Assembly: GCF_963576615.1 (NCBI RefSeq)
Contig: NC_088711.1
Span: 6,882,001 to 6,946,000, forward strand
DNA from: Watersipora subatra
Lineage: Eukaryota > Bryozoa > Gymnolaemata > Cheilostomatida > Watersiporidae
DNA: 64,000 nucleotides
Direction of reading: 5' to 3'
The position numbers and the translations under genes are program-made. This document shows, one piece after another, positions 1 through 11,100 of this stretch. Below the pieces are notes generated by a model. The model worked only from the letters and a program-made list of their open reading frames with translations, did not search any database and was not told where the DNA came from. The stretch's first letter is position 1, and each line of letters starts with the position of its first letter.

Positions 1-21
1 AATTTTGTTGCAAGTCAACCT
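1..21. mobile_element. Terminus of a TTAA-flanked small DNA element (cut by window edge)
   Basis: The first 21 bases match the outer end of the element at 40561-41472, in the orientation of a right end (finishing ..GTCAACCT). They are followed directly by TTAA at 22-25, the same flank seen on both sides of the complete copy. The rest of this copy lies outside the window. Confidence 0.6.
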
Positions 22-25
22 TTAA

Positions 26-600
26 GCAAATACTAAAAAGGTACACCAGTAAACATGCACCATGACAATGTCTGTTCGACAAGCAGTTCAGATACGCTTG
101 TTCAAACTTCAACGAGAAATACAGTAGACTCCTATACAATGCGAATAAGGCGTTCAAAGAATGTCCATGTTATATGTCCATGTTATAGGTCTTTTATTTT
201 ATATGAAATGTAGAATACTGTAAATACATGTCAATAGTCTAATCCTTTCCAAGATGGTCCCCAACCCTTTAACTATACAGTGAAAAAACTAGACATAACT
301 TTTTAATTTCATGGCTGTACAGTAAATGTGGTATCATTGGCTTGTATCAACAACTTTCCCCATTTTATCACTTACACATGATTTCGGGTCCGTGATTACA
401 GTAATTTTACATCAAGTTAGGGGAGCGCATACCTCCAATGTCTATTTAAACACATGATTTTCACTTTTATATTTACTAAAAATATTTACTATAATAAAAG
501 CCGTGTCTATCTGTGAGTTTAAAACCAGGGTCAGAGGTTAGAATAAAAGGTCACATTCAACGAGACTCCAGCTTGTGACATTCAGCATGGTAGGTCAACA
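26..600. other. Stretch without recognised gene
   Basis: AT-rich DNA with no convincing exon, RNA gene or element boundary. It runs straight into the minisatellite. Confidence 0.5.
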
Positions 601-1377
601 TGTGAATGTAGTTATAGGAGTGTCTTGTGTATGTAGTTGTAGGAGTGTCTAGTGTATGTAGTTATAGGGGTGTCTTGTGTATGTAGTTGTAGGAGTGTCT
701 AGTGTATGTAGTTATAGGAGTGTCTAGTGTATGTAGTTATAGGAGTGTCTACTGTATGTAGTTATAGGGGTGTCTACTGTATGTAGTTATAGGAGTGTGT
801 ACTGTATGTAGTTATAGGAGTGTCTACTGTATGTAGTTATAAGAGTGTCTACTGTATGTAGTTATAGGAGTGTCTACTGGATGTAGTTATAGGAGTGTCT
901 ACTGTATGTAGTTATAGGAGTGTCTACTGTATGTAGTTATAGGAGCGTCTTGTGTATGTAGTTGTAGGAGTGTCTAGTGTATGTAGTTATAGGAGTGTCT
1001 ACTGGATGTAGTTATAGGAGTGTCTACTGTATGTAGTTATATGAGTGTCTACTGGATGTAGTTATAAGAGTGTCTACTGTATGTAGTTATAGGAGTGTCT
1101 ACTGGATGTAGTTATAAGAGTGTCTACTGTATGTAGTTATAGGAGTGTTTACTGTATGTAGCTGTAGGAGTGTCTAGTGTATGTAGTTATAGGGGTGTCT
1201 ACTGTATGTAGTTATAGGAGTGTGTACTGTATGTAGTTATAGGAGTGTCTACTGTATGTAGTTATAGGAGTGTCTACTGCATGTAGTTATAAGAGTGTCT
1301 ACTGTATGTAGTTATAGGAGTGTCTTGTGTATGTAGTTGTAGGAGTGTCTAGTGTATGTAGTTATAGGGGTGTCTAC
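601..1377. repeat. 25-bp minisatellite, left block
   Basis: About 31 tandem copies of a 25-bp unit with core TGTATGTAGTTATAGGAGTG followed by TCTAC. Variant positions (AGTG/ACTG, GGAT/GTAT, AGGAG/AAGAG/GGGGT) recur in groups, so copies spread in blocks. The array continues at 2452 after an inserted element. Its short ORFs are by-products of the repeat. Confidence 0.95.
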
Positions 1378-2451
1378 TAGTGCTGGGCACGGGTAGTAAT
1401 ACTCGTTGAACTCGCGGGTTTATCTTCTCTCGAGTATCGGGTAATAGAGATTTCGGGTATTACGGTCCTTCGGGTTCGGGTTTTGACTTTCAAGTTCGGG
1501 TTTTGGAACACGGATCCGTCGGGTAGTGTTAACAAAAACTCGGTCTATTGCATCCTGCGCTGTTAGTCTCGGACGACAGGGCATCTCTGTGTCATTTTTG
1601 CTAAGGAGGCATGACAATGGAGTTAAACGAGTCTTTACTTTAATAGATAGAATAAAATATATCATACCTTATTTACTATGCCTATTAGAAATATTGTAGT
1701 CAAGCAGTGATTACTTGTCATTAAAAGGTGAGAAGAAATACTTACATCACATTTTATTTGCGCAATTAGCCAAATCGGCTTCGTAAACAATTCTATGCCA
1801 TTTTTAATACGGCGCGTGTTCGCTATCACCGATAACACATAGGTCCTTAGTCTGTTTCCGCTATCGCCTTGTTAGAAACAGCTATCAGCGTTGATAGTAG
1901 CGGTGAAAATTTAATAACTCTGTTTAAATTGATTACCACAGCTAGCTATGATGGATTACATAATTCATTATAACCAAGTTTTACTAAGCCAACAAGCCTT
2001 ACTAACGGAAAAAAGCCGATAATGTAAAGTTTTTTATGATATTTGGAGCACCATCTACAAAAAGTCAGAGGTACATAGAACATGCTTAAGTATTAAGCTA
2101 CCATAGACCCTATCTTCTGCCACCTGTTGACACGAAAATGCCCTGTAGCCCCAGACTATCTTGACTGTTTAACAATCCACCTGTTAACGCTGCGAGTACG
2201 AATGTCAGTCAATAAAAACTGTGAAAAATGATAAATAAATTGAAAAGAAATATAATTGCTTTGTAAATTTGAAGATATATCTATTTAGAAAATTTAAATA
2301 TAAAATCCATATCAATAAACCCGATACCCGAAAAACCCGTAGGCAAAAAATACCCGAGCCTAGCACTACTAGCTACCCGATACTCGAAAAACCCGAACAG
2401 AAGGGGACGGGTCTAAACCCGTTGACCAAGAAGTACTCGTGCCCAGCACTA
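1378..2451. mobile_element. Non-autonomous hAT-like DNA transposon inside the minisatellite
   Basis: The 1,074-bp insert has terminal inverted repeats beginning TAGTGCTGGGCACG, mirrored by CGTGCCCAGCACTA at the right end. An 8-bp target duplication GTGTCTAC lies at 1370-1377 and 2452-2459. The duplicated bases belong to the 25-bp repeat, and removing the element restores an unbroken array. Both subterminal regions carry many CGGGT/ACCCG motifs in opposite orientation, a common layout for transposase-binding sites. An 8-bp duplication with TAGNGCTGGGCA-type ends is typical of the hAT superfamily. No transposase-like reading frame is visible, so it must depend on a partner element. Confidence 0.88.
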
Positions 2452-3620
2452 GTGTCTACTGTATGTAGTTATAAGAGTGTCTACTGTATGTAGTTATAGG
2501 AGTGTCTACTGTATGTAGTTATAGGAGTGTCTACTGGATGTAGTTATAGGAGTGTCTACTGTATGTAGTTATAAGAGTGTCTACTGTATGTAGTTATAGG
2601 AGTGTCTACTGGATGTAGTTATAGGAGTGTCTACTGTATGTAGTTATAGGAGTGTCTACTGTATGTAGTTATAGGAGCGTCTACTGTATGTAGTTATAGG
2701 AGTGTCTACTGTATGTAGTTATAGGAGTGTCTACTGTATGTAGTTATAGGAGTGTCTACTGTATGTAGTTATAGGAGTGTCTACTGTATGTACTTATAAG
2801 AGTGTCTACTGTATGTAGTTATAGGAGTGTCTACTGGATGTAGTTATAGGAGTGTCTACTGTATGTAGTTATAGGAGTGTCTACTGGATGTAGTTATAGG
2901 AGTGTCTACTGTATGTAGTTATAGGAGTGTCTACTGTATGTAGTTATAGGAGCGTCTACTGTATGTAGTTATAGGAGTGTCTACTGTATGTAGTTATAGG
3001 AGTGTCTACTGTATGTAGTTATAGGAGTGTCTACTGTATGTAGTTATAGGAATGTCTACTGTATGTAGCTATAGGAGTGTGTACTGTATGTAGTTATAGG
3101 AGTGTGTACTGTATGTAGTTATACGTGTGTACTGTATGTAGTTATATGAGTGTGTACTGTATGTAGTTATAGGAGTGTCTACTGGATGTAGTTATAAGAG
3201 TGTCTACTGTATGTAGTTATAGGAGTGTCTACTGTATGTAGTTATAAGAGTGTCTACTGTATGTAGTTATAGGAGTGTCTACTGGATGTAGTTATAGGAG
3301 TGTCTACTGTATGTAGTTATAAGAGTGTCTACTGTATGTAGTTATAGGAGTGTCTACTGGATGTAGTTATAGGAGTGTCTACTGTATGTAGTTATAGGAG
3401 TGTCTACTGTATGTAGTTATAGGAGCGTCTACTGTATGTAGTTATAGGAGTGTCTACTGTATGTAGTTATAGGAGTGTCTACTGTATGTAGTTATAGGAG
3501 TGTCTAGTGTATGTAGTTATAGGAGTGTCTACTGTATGTAGTTATAAGAGTGTCTACTGTATGTAGTTATAGGAGTGTCTACTGTATGTAGTTATAGGAG
3601 TGTTTACTGTATGTAGTTTT
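2452..3620. repeat. 25-bp minisatellite, right block
   Basis: About 47 copies of the same 25-bp unit as the left block. A rare unit with AGCG instead of AGTG has its variant base at 2678 and again at 2953, exactly 11 units apart, and once more at 3426. A 2-bp deletion near 3124 breaks the register once. Confidence 0.95.
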
Positions 3621-5131
3621 GTGACTAAGTATGACCAAAAATGCTTGATCTAAACACGCAATGTATACATGCAAATAAGCAAAGATCTTTGTAGAACATC
3701 AATGCAACGTAGTAAATGTTTGTAGCTATACCACAAACATATCAATACAAACCCATTGTTTTGTGTCTTCAGATTCAAAGATCTTTTGATTGAAGAATGC
3801 TGAAACCTTATTGGCATATTCATCAGGAGACGACTGTTCTACAAGACATATATCACTGCTCACATGAGTTACTGAATCTAGGAAAAACTTGAATGGATAG
3901 CAAAATTGGGGCATTGACAGACGGTTTTTACATCTGGGACAATTTGAAGCAGCTAGGAAAATGTACTTACAACCCCTTACAAATACATATAGCTATATAG
4001 TCATCTATATAGCTTTAGTTTCGTCACTTATGCATTGGTAAAAATTTTGCATTTGCATTTTGGGAAGATACAACCCAGTATTACTACTACTCTTTGGACT
4101 GCGCGGAAATGATGCAATTCGTAACAGCATTTCTCAATGCATTTTATTTCTAAAAATGAAAACAGGTTCGGCAAGCCCAACTCTAAATAACGACAGAGTA
4201 AAATAGAAAAGCATTTCTAAGGTAAGCAAGTCTTTGTCAGAGGTGGGCACTCGAGTTAACGTGCTTTTCGAGCAAGCCTTAAGGCTCACTTCACAAATGA
4301 ATTGAAAAGAATCGATTCTCTGGTATCTTTTTCTTACTGTAGAATTGGATTGACTCTGAGCATTCTACCAGTAAGAACTGAGTCTTAACTGTCACCATAT
4401 AATAAAAGAAGTGACTCGACTCTCTATTTTTAATAAGCAAAACGACTTGCGTTAAAATGCACCAATCCTTCCTTTATAATTACTGCATTGATGGCAAATC
4501 CATCACTGAGAGTGATGTCCTAAGTAACACAATCTATTACGTGATGCGAGCCAAAGCAAAGATATCAGCGCAGTCCCGTGTTGCCACCCGCACACATTTT
4601 TAAAAGACTTTGACATCACTGCGTATATTTTATTGGTCAATAATGTGGACTACGCGCTAGCTTTACGGTTTGCCTGTGCACTGACAATAAGCTTATTTAC
4701 AAACTTTATAGCTGCTCACGAATATCGTTCATTCTACCGAAAAGCCTTTATAACGAATCACCTTTGTATTTATAAAAAAACAACAATCACGAATCGCAGT
4801 GTTATTAGATACACCCAAAACTTTGCCACAATAAATTGAAGAAGTTGGGTTATCATTGTGTCAAAAATGAACCAATTGCATAGTTTTTCTTTACTCACAA
4901 AACAGCATAAAGTCGTGGTTTCAATTTTTGTTAATTTCCGGTTTAGGACGAATGAAAGAAATATTGTAAACAGCAACATAAACATATTTCTGCTAGTGAA
5001 ATCCTTCAACACTGCACCAATGATATTTTTGGCTATAACATTTCTTTATTAGATAATGTGTGTCTGCATTTTGGTCAAACTGCAAAAATGATTTTGTTTG
5101 CAGTCGTTTTCACTAAACTACAAAATATTGA
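3621..5131. other. Stretch without recognised gene
   Basis: No exon supported by splice sites or protein similarity. A CAGAGGTGGGCACTCGAG stretch near 4238 resembles a hAT left end, but no matching right end was found. The short ORFs at 3726-3914 (-), 4633-4839 (+) and 4770-5012 (-) have no recognisable domain. Confidence 0.4.
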
Positions 5132-5660
5132 AGGTTGACTTGCAACAAAATTTACATTACAGTTATTTGGTATCAAAAGATTCACCATGTCTTACTCTGC
5201 TGTGTTGTAGGTGCCAAATATGTGGAAATGCAATTACAAGCTCTTAAAAGCTCAAAAATGAACAGTTGATCGGAGCCATCACGAAATCGCTGTAAATCGG
5301 AATCAGTTTATTTCTCTGACGTAGTCATTACATTTGGTTATTGTTTTGACAACTTACGTGATGTTCTCACGTAAATTGACAGGCCAATAAAAGGCTCAAT
5401 ATAAACTTCTCGTAGCACTAGTTTATGACAAACACTTTGGGTTTTACCGAAAACCCCGTATCAAATATTGATGCTCGCTACTTTGCAGTTTTGTTTTGGC
5501 CTAATCGTAATCTGATCATGTGACCCAAACTTCGCGAATAATTTCTGCAGCATGTTTCGATTATCACAGGTGACCAACAGGCTCGTCATGTTTATCAGAC
5601 AATGATGTGTACTCCTTCGAGCTAAGGTTAATTTGATGAGAATTGAAATTAATTGAGTCA
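5132..5660. mobile_element. Partial copy of the TTAA-flanked small DNA element
   Basis: The sequence starts AGGTTGACTTGCAACAAAAT and follows the left ~540 bp of the element at 40561-41472 with many substitutions and small gaps. Shared landmarks are the CACCATGTCTTACTC segment, the GACAAACACTT segment and TCTGATCATGTGACCCA. Similarity fades near 5660 and no right terminus is visible, so this copy is truncated. It is preceded by TTGA, one change from TTAA. Confidence 0.7.
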
Positions 5661-6097
5661 TCTTTAAAGCCTTATAAACATCTTTGGTCTTTGTGCATTG
5701 TAACTCTGTTCTGCTGCAAGGTGTCTAGTGATAAGCATTTTATAAACATTGAAATATTTTTTTAAATACTGTCAGATATGCAGGTCTAATTGTGACGCTC
5801 TCTTACGTAGACATGCCTATTATTATCTGGTGCGTGAGGTGTGTGTATAACAAGTACGAAACTACATAGTTCGAGAGCAGTAAAATGAGGAAGGGGCACA
5901 TAAAAGACACCTATGCTGACTATCAAAAGCACCTGTTCTCCAAGACACTTCACTGTCAGTAAAATTTCACACATCAACAATAGCAAATGGATGAAGCAAC
6001 AAAAAATATAGGTTCTATAGCACACAACCACGAATATTATAAATATATAGGTACAAGGTAATTGATTGTTGAAAAACAACGCAGCCATATTGTTTAT
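5661..6097. other. Stretch without recognised gene
   Basis: AT-rich sequence up to the retrotransposon. The last four bases, TTAT at 6094-6097, are its target-site duplication. The minus ORF at 5786-6088 has no recognisable domain. Confidence 0.5.
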
Positions 6098-6647
6098 TGT
6101 TATGGATTTCCGGATTTAGCGAGTCAGTGAGATTCGATTCTGTGGCTTGGTGGCCGTGGACCCACAACTACTGGTTAGTTGCCCTGTCTCCCACAGTAGT
6201 CTGCTTTTGCACTAAGGCTAGCTTTCTTGCGAAGTCTCGCAAAAGCTAGGACAGATTTGTTGTGTTAGGATTTGGACACTCTTGAATTGGCAGAGCTAGG
6301 AAACGTTTCTGTTTTGTTTATGTCAAGACGTATATTTATTCACTCTTTTATTACATACCGTGTTTCGGAGATTTAATTGCTTTGCGATATTTTGCTTGAC
6401 TTTCCTTTACGATATTTTGTAATAACGGTAACTCGGGTAAGCTAACTTTTATATGATATCTCTATATGGTACTTAATAATAATAATTTGACTTGTATTGA
6501 TCTTGATCGTGGTGTTGTTCTTTGGTTATTGCTACTGAACCTTTAACGTAGGCTCGTAAGACAACCAGATTAAATAATCACTGGGAAAAGGACCCCAATT
6601 ACCGAAGTGAGAATTGTCTGCTCCTAACCAGGGCGAATTCCATTTCA
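6098..6647 (+). repeat. 5' LTR of the gypsy-like element
   Basis: The 550-bp repeat starts TGTTATGG and ends CCATTTCA. It matches the 3' LTR (13290-14370, less the nested insertion) except for T versus C in GTTTATGTC/GTTCATGTC and A versus G in GGTACTTAA/GGTGCTTAA. It should contain the promoter and polyadenylation signals; I cannot place the transcription start. Confidence 0.95.
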
Positions 6648-6648
6648 T

Positions 6649-6668
6649 TGGTGGCAGCAGTGGGATTC
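6649..6668 (+). promoter_or_regulatory. Primer-binding site
   Basis: TGGTGGCAGCAGTGGGATTC begins one base after the 5' LTR, where the minus-strand primer tRNA should pair. From memory of animal tRNA-Leu 3' ends (..CCCACCGCTGCCACCA) it is complementary with about one mismatch, so a tRNA-Leu primer is likely. The assignment is recalled, not searched. Confidence 0.75.
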
Positions 6669-6735
6669 CTTATTTCTCAGTGTTATAATCATTGTCTTTA
6701 CAAAGTCGTTAGGTTATAACAGTAGCAATCTTTTA

Positions 6736-8109
6736 ATGGCTGAACAATTCTTGCCCCATTCAATTAATACTTCTGTTAGTCCAACCCAATCCAATGTTTA
6801 TGCGAATAACCCTTTTGTTGATTTGAATCACCAGCCAAATTCATTCACTAACCCTTTTGTTGAGTATCCCATACCACAGGAAGTTTCTACTAATCCCTTT
6901 ATCACTCATTCGACTGAGCCATTTGTTAACACTAGTGGTGTGAAGAGCAATGATCGGAATGATGGTGAACATGTAAGGCAGAGTAGTAATGATGCAGAGG
7001 TATTCATTGATAAAGCTTACCGTAAGTACTGTGTTCAAGGTAGGTCTTTTAGTAAGTCAGTGCCTCCTCCAGTTCCTCCTAGGGTCCGGCCTTCTCACTC
7101 TACTGCTATTCCTAGAACTTTGATTAATGATATGTCACCCGTTCCATCCATCGATTTCAGCCCTTTAAACACAAAATCTCTTCACCTCAAATCTAACACT
7201 CCAGCTTCTCAGGCTCCCCTTTGGAACACCGAAGAGGTAAGCTCCAAGCAACTGTTAAAGGAACTGGTAGACCAATTCACTACAGCTGTCCAAGAATCAC
7301 GGAATGCTAGCTCTATGACCTCTAAGGTTAAGCTACTGCCACCTCGATTCGATGGACATGGCGATGTACACCTGTTTATAAAGCAGTTTGTAGAGGTCGC
7401 TAAGCTGTGTGGGTGGGATGACCAAGTTGCCCTGGTGCAGCTGCGGAGTAGCCTAGAAAGAAAAGCTATGGATTGTGCCAGAGGAGATTCTCTCAAAGAG
7501 GTGTTTAGTAGGTTATTGGCGATGTTTGGTTTGACCCCTTTGCAGGCTCGAGAGAAGCTCCATAGTCTCGAGCGCAAACCCAGTGAAAGTTATCGTGCCT
7601 TTGGTGATCGTGTTGACCAGTTAAGTCAGTTGGCGTATGGTGGTCTTAGTCCTGAAGTAGAGAAGCAGTTGGCTCTTGAACATTTTGATCGTGCTATAGC
7701 TGACCCAACTCTCAGGCGGCACCTACTTGCAGTCAAGCCGGAAAAGTTAGAAGATGCCATACAAGCTGCTGAAGAGTATGATCGAGTTGGGCCTTCTCCT
7801 ATGATGATACTAAATCAGCCAAGAGTAGCACCCGTTGTAAAAGATCAGGATCGAATGCCTCAGCATTGCAGTTGGCCTAATGACACAGAGAAGGTGTTAG
7901 GTCGTTTAAGTACACAGTTAGATTCTATATCCCGTCGTCTTGAAGCATTAGAAGGTCTTGCTATGCCTAAGCAGAGGAGTGGGAGAAACTGTTTTTACTG
8001 CCAAGAACCAGGTCATTTTAAGCGTAGTTGTCCACTCCTGAAGGCAGAATCTGGTGTATCAGGAAAGGCTGATGGATCCGCTACCACTAACAAAATGCAG
8101 GAAAACTAG
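6736..8109 (+). CDS. gag: Gag-like structural protein of the retrotransposon
   Basis: The ORF encodes 457 residues. The N-terminal ~200 residues are Ser/Pro/Asn-rich, with three NPF-containing stretches and a PPPVPPRVRP proline motif. Residues ~200-350 resemble a retrotransposon Gag capsid region (charged, with the core WDDQVALVQLRSSLERKAMD). A CCHC zinc knuckle of form C-x2-C-x4-H-x4-C sits near residues 419-432. The protein would bind element RNA and assemble into particles. It ends in TAG at 8107-8109, where pol is already open in the -1 frame, so Gag-Pol probably arises by frameshifting or reinitiation. It starts 88 bp after the 5' LTR at the first ATG of this frame. Confidence 0.9.
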   Translation: MAEQFLPHSINTSVSPTQSNVYANNPFVDLNHQPNSFTNPFVEYPIPQEVSTNPFITHSTEPFVNTSGVKSNDRNDGEHVRQSSNDAEVFIDKAYRKYCVQGRSFSKSVPPPVPPRVRPSHSTAIPRTLINDMSPVPSIDFSPLNTKSLHLKSNTPASQAPLWNTEEVSSKQLLKELVDQFTTAVQESRNASSMTSKVKLLPPRFDGHGDVHLFIKQFVEVAKLCGWDDQVALVQLRSSLERKAMDCARGDSLKEVFSRLLAMFGLTPLQAREKLHSLERKPSESYRAFGDRVDQLSQLAYGGLSPEVEKQLALEHFDRAIADPTLRRHLLAVKPEKLEDAIQAAEEYDRVGPSPMMILNQPRVAPVVKDQDRMPQHCSWPNDTEKVLGRLSTQLDSISRRLEALEGLAMPKQRSGRNCFYCQEPGHFKRSCPLLKAESGVSGKADGSATTNKMQEN

Positions 8110-11100
8110 AGACGTCCATTTCCTGGTCTACGGGAATGGGGGATGGACGTGATTTAAAGTCCCTAGAGTCTGAAGCTCCACTGCGTTGCAATGCTACTGA
8201 TGACCCCATTCAAATCAATGTAGCTTCTTCCGTGTCATCTTTGTACTTGCCAGGCAAAGTGGAGCGCCTGTCTGTTTTATTTCTCATAGATAGTGGTTGT
8301 ACTCTTAATTTGCTGGCTAGGAGGGTGTTTGAAAAGTTGTTGCCTGATTGTAGGCACAGGCTCGAGCCATTCCAACATCAGGTGGGAAAGCTGGCTGATG
8401 GATCAAGTTTGCAATTTCTCGGCCAACTTAACCTGACTGGCCGTTTACGGTCTGAGTTTGTTGAGTTATCTTTTGTCATAGCAGATATTGATTCAGACGC
8501 AATATTAGGAATGCCTTTTCTGCAAAGCCAAGACTGCCATGTTCGATTTGCAGACTCTATCCTGTCCATCAATGGACGCCAGTTGCCTTGTACGGATCGG
8601 CACGGAATCGAGTTGGCTAGCAAGGTGCAGGTCATTCATAATGTTATCATACCCCCTTACACAGAACAACTAGTTCCATGCAAATTGTCGAACCCTATTA
8701 GTTCTGACATTGGGATGGTGGAAAGCTGCAGCACTGCTGCGTCTTCGGAAATAGCATTGGCTGCGAGCATTCATTCAATAGATCGTGGAGGAAAAGTTTT
8801 GGCTAGGTGTGTAAATCCTTGTGGTTGGCCAATCTCACTGCGATCGGGTTCCCTCATTGGTCGCTGTAATAGTGTGGCGGGAGCGCAATTAGTGGAAGAT
8901 GGCGAAGTTGTTCAAGTCCGCGAATGTGTTGCAGGCGTGCTACCTCATCAGGATGGTCGTGCGAGTTTACTGCCGGAGCACATAGAATCTTTGTACCAAG
9001 AGGCCACTGTTGCATGTTCTCAGCCTCACCAAAAGCAAGATATCCGAAAGTTGTTAGTCTCTTACAGTGATGTTTTTTCTACTGGAGATAATGATATGGG
9101 ATTGACGAAATTAGTATCTCATTCAATACCAGTAAAAAGTGGTACGAAACCTATTAAACAGGCACCACGTCGTTTAGGGACGGAGAAGGAGACGGAGGTT
9201 GATAGGCAGATCCAAAAGCTGCAGCATCAGGACTTGATAGAACCAGGACAAGGAGCTTGGAGCTCACCTGTGGTCTTAGTCAAGAAGAAAGATGGCAGCT
9301 GGAGGTTCTGCATCGACTACCGCCGCTTGAATGCTGTCACTGTACATGATGCACATCCGCTCCCAAGGATTGACGAAAGCCTGGAAGCACTTGCAGGTAG
9401 CCAGTACTTCACTACATTAGATTTGATGAGTGGGTACTGGCAGGTACCATTAGAGGAAGATGCTAGGGATAAGGCTGCATTTTGCACTCGTAATGGCTTG
9501 TGGAGGTGGAAGGTTCTGCCTTTCGGGTTGACGGCGGCACCTGCCACTTTTCAACGGTTGATGGAGCGAGTCCTACATGGGTTGCACTGGAAGTCACTAC
9601 TCCTTTACCTAGACGACATTATCGTCATAGGGAACAGCTTTGATAATCATTATCAAAACCTGAAGGAAGTATTAAGTCGACTTCGAGCAGCTGGGCTGAA
9701 GCTGAAACCGGCCAAATGCCATCTTTTTCAAACCAAAGTTGCGTATTTGGGTCACGTGGTAAGCTGTGATGGTGTGGCGACAGATCCTGATAAAACTGCT
9801 GCAGTAGCTAACTGGCCTGTCCCCCGGGATTTGTCAGAGCTACGAGCTTTTCTTGGGACTGTTGGCTACTATCGCCAGTACATACCAAGTTTTTCCAGCA
9901 AAGCCCGACCCTTGAATGTACTCACCTCCAAGCATGTCCAATTTAAATGGACTACGGAGTGTCAAGACGCTTTCCAATCCCTGAAGCATTCGCTCATGGT
10001 TTCACCTGTGTTAGGATACCCGGACCCTTCCCTCTCATACACTCTCGACACTGACGCGTCCCTCGATGGCGTAGGCGCGGTTCTGTCTCAGGTGCAAAAT
10101 GGTCAAGAGAGGGTCATAAGCTACTATAGTCGAAGTTTGTCCGTACCTGAACGGAACTATTGTGTAACAAGGCGTGAGTTATTGGCCGTTGTGAAAGCTG
10201 TGACACACTTTCGGCCTTACCTATATGGTAAAGAATTCAGAATTAGGACTGACCATGCTTCATTGCTTTGGCTTTGTAGGAGGACCACTCCCTCTGCCCA
10301 AATTGCCAGATGGCTGGAAATCCTAAGTGAATTCAATTTTATCATAGAGTATCGGGCTGGAAGTAAACACGGAAATGCTGATGGACTGTCCAGGCAAACC
10401 TGTCACAACTGCAAACAGTGCGACAGAATCACACGCTTGAATGGAGGGCCTAGCATGGATACGTTATGTAATGAGATCAAACAGCAACAGTGTTATGGGA
10501 AACCGGTAACTTTTAAAATTACTGGTGAACGGCTGTACGCTTTTAATATAGAGTCGACTGGCAGTTCTGACTGCATATCTCCCTGCAGTTCTGTTAAAAA
10601 TCATCTCGATGAGGTACCATCAGCTTTACCTGTTGACTTGATACCTCCTGTTGACCAGGGACTATCTAACCAACCAGGAAACCATGGTTGTAGTCATCAG
10701 GACTCTGCTGGAGGTGATGACCATGCGTCCACACTGGTGGAAAAACAGAAGTTGTCGGAGGATGTAGCAATAGTCTATGATGCTGTTCTCAATCAACAAG
10801 AGCTTGATCAATCGATTGTCAATTTGGGTAGTCCTGAGTTGAAGAAACTTAGCACGATGCTCTCCCTAATGAGAATAAGAGAGGACGGTGTATTAGTAAT
10901 TCGACTCATTCATCGTAATAGACCACGGGAAACCATAGTTTGTCCAAAGGATATGAGACAGCAGGTTATGTGGTCTACTCACACCCTTGCTCATACAGGA
11001 GTTTGGAGAACTTTGCACCGGTTACGATTGACCTGGTACTGGCCAGGGATTACCGCTGATGTGAGACGAGTAGTGAAGAGTTGTGAAGTTTGCCAAATCG

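Noticed and set aside
601-3620. Regular repeats that could suggest a CRISPR array
   Set aside because: The 25-bp units are directly adjacent with no unique spacers, and the DNA is eukaryotic.
4238-4450. hAT-like left end (CAGAGGTGGGCACTCGAG)
   Set aside because: No matching inverted end or 8-bp duplication was found nearby.
5786-6088. 100-residue hydrophobic minus ORF before the 5' LTR
   Set aside because: No homology, no splice or promoter support; likely chance in AT-rich DNA.
7209-9547. Minus-strand ORFs across gag and pol (such as 7209-7577 and 9317-9547)
   Set aside because: They are shadows of the plus-strand retrotransposon genes.
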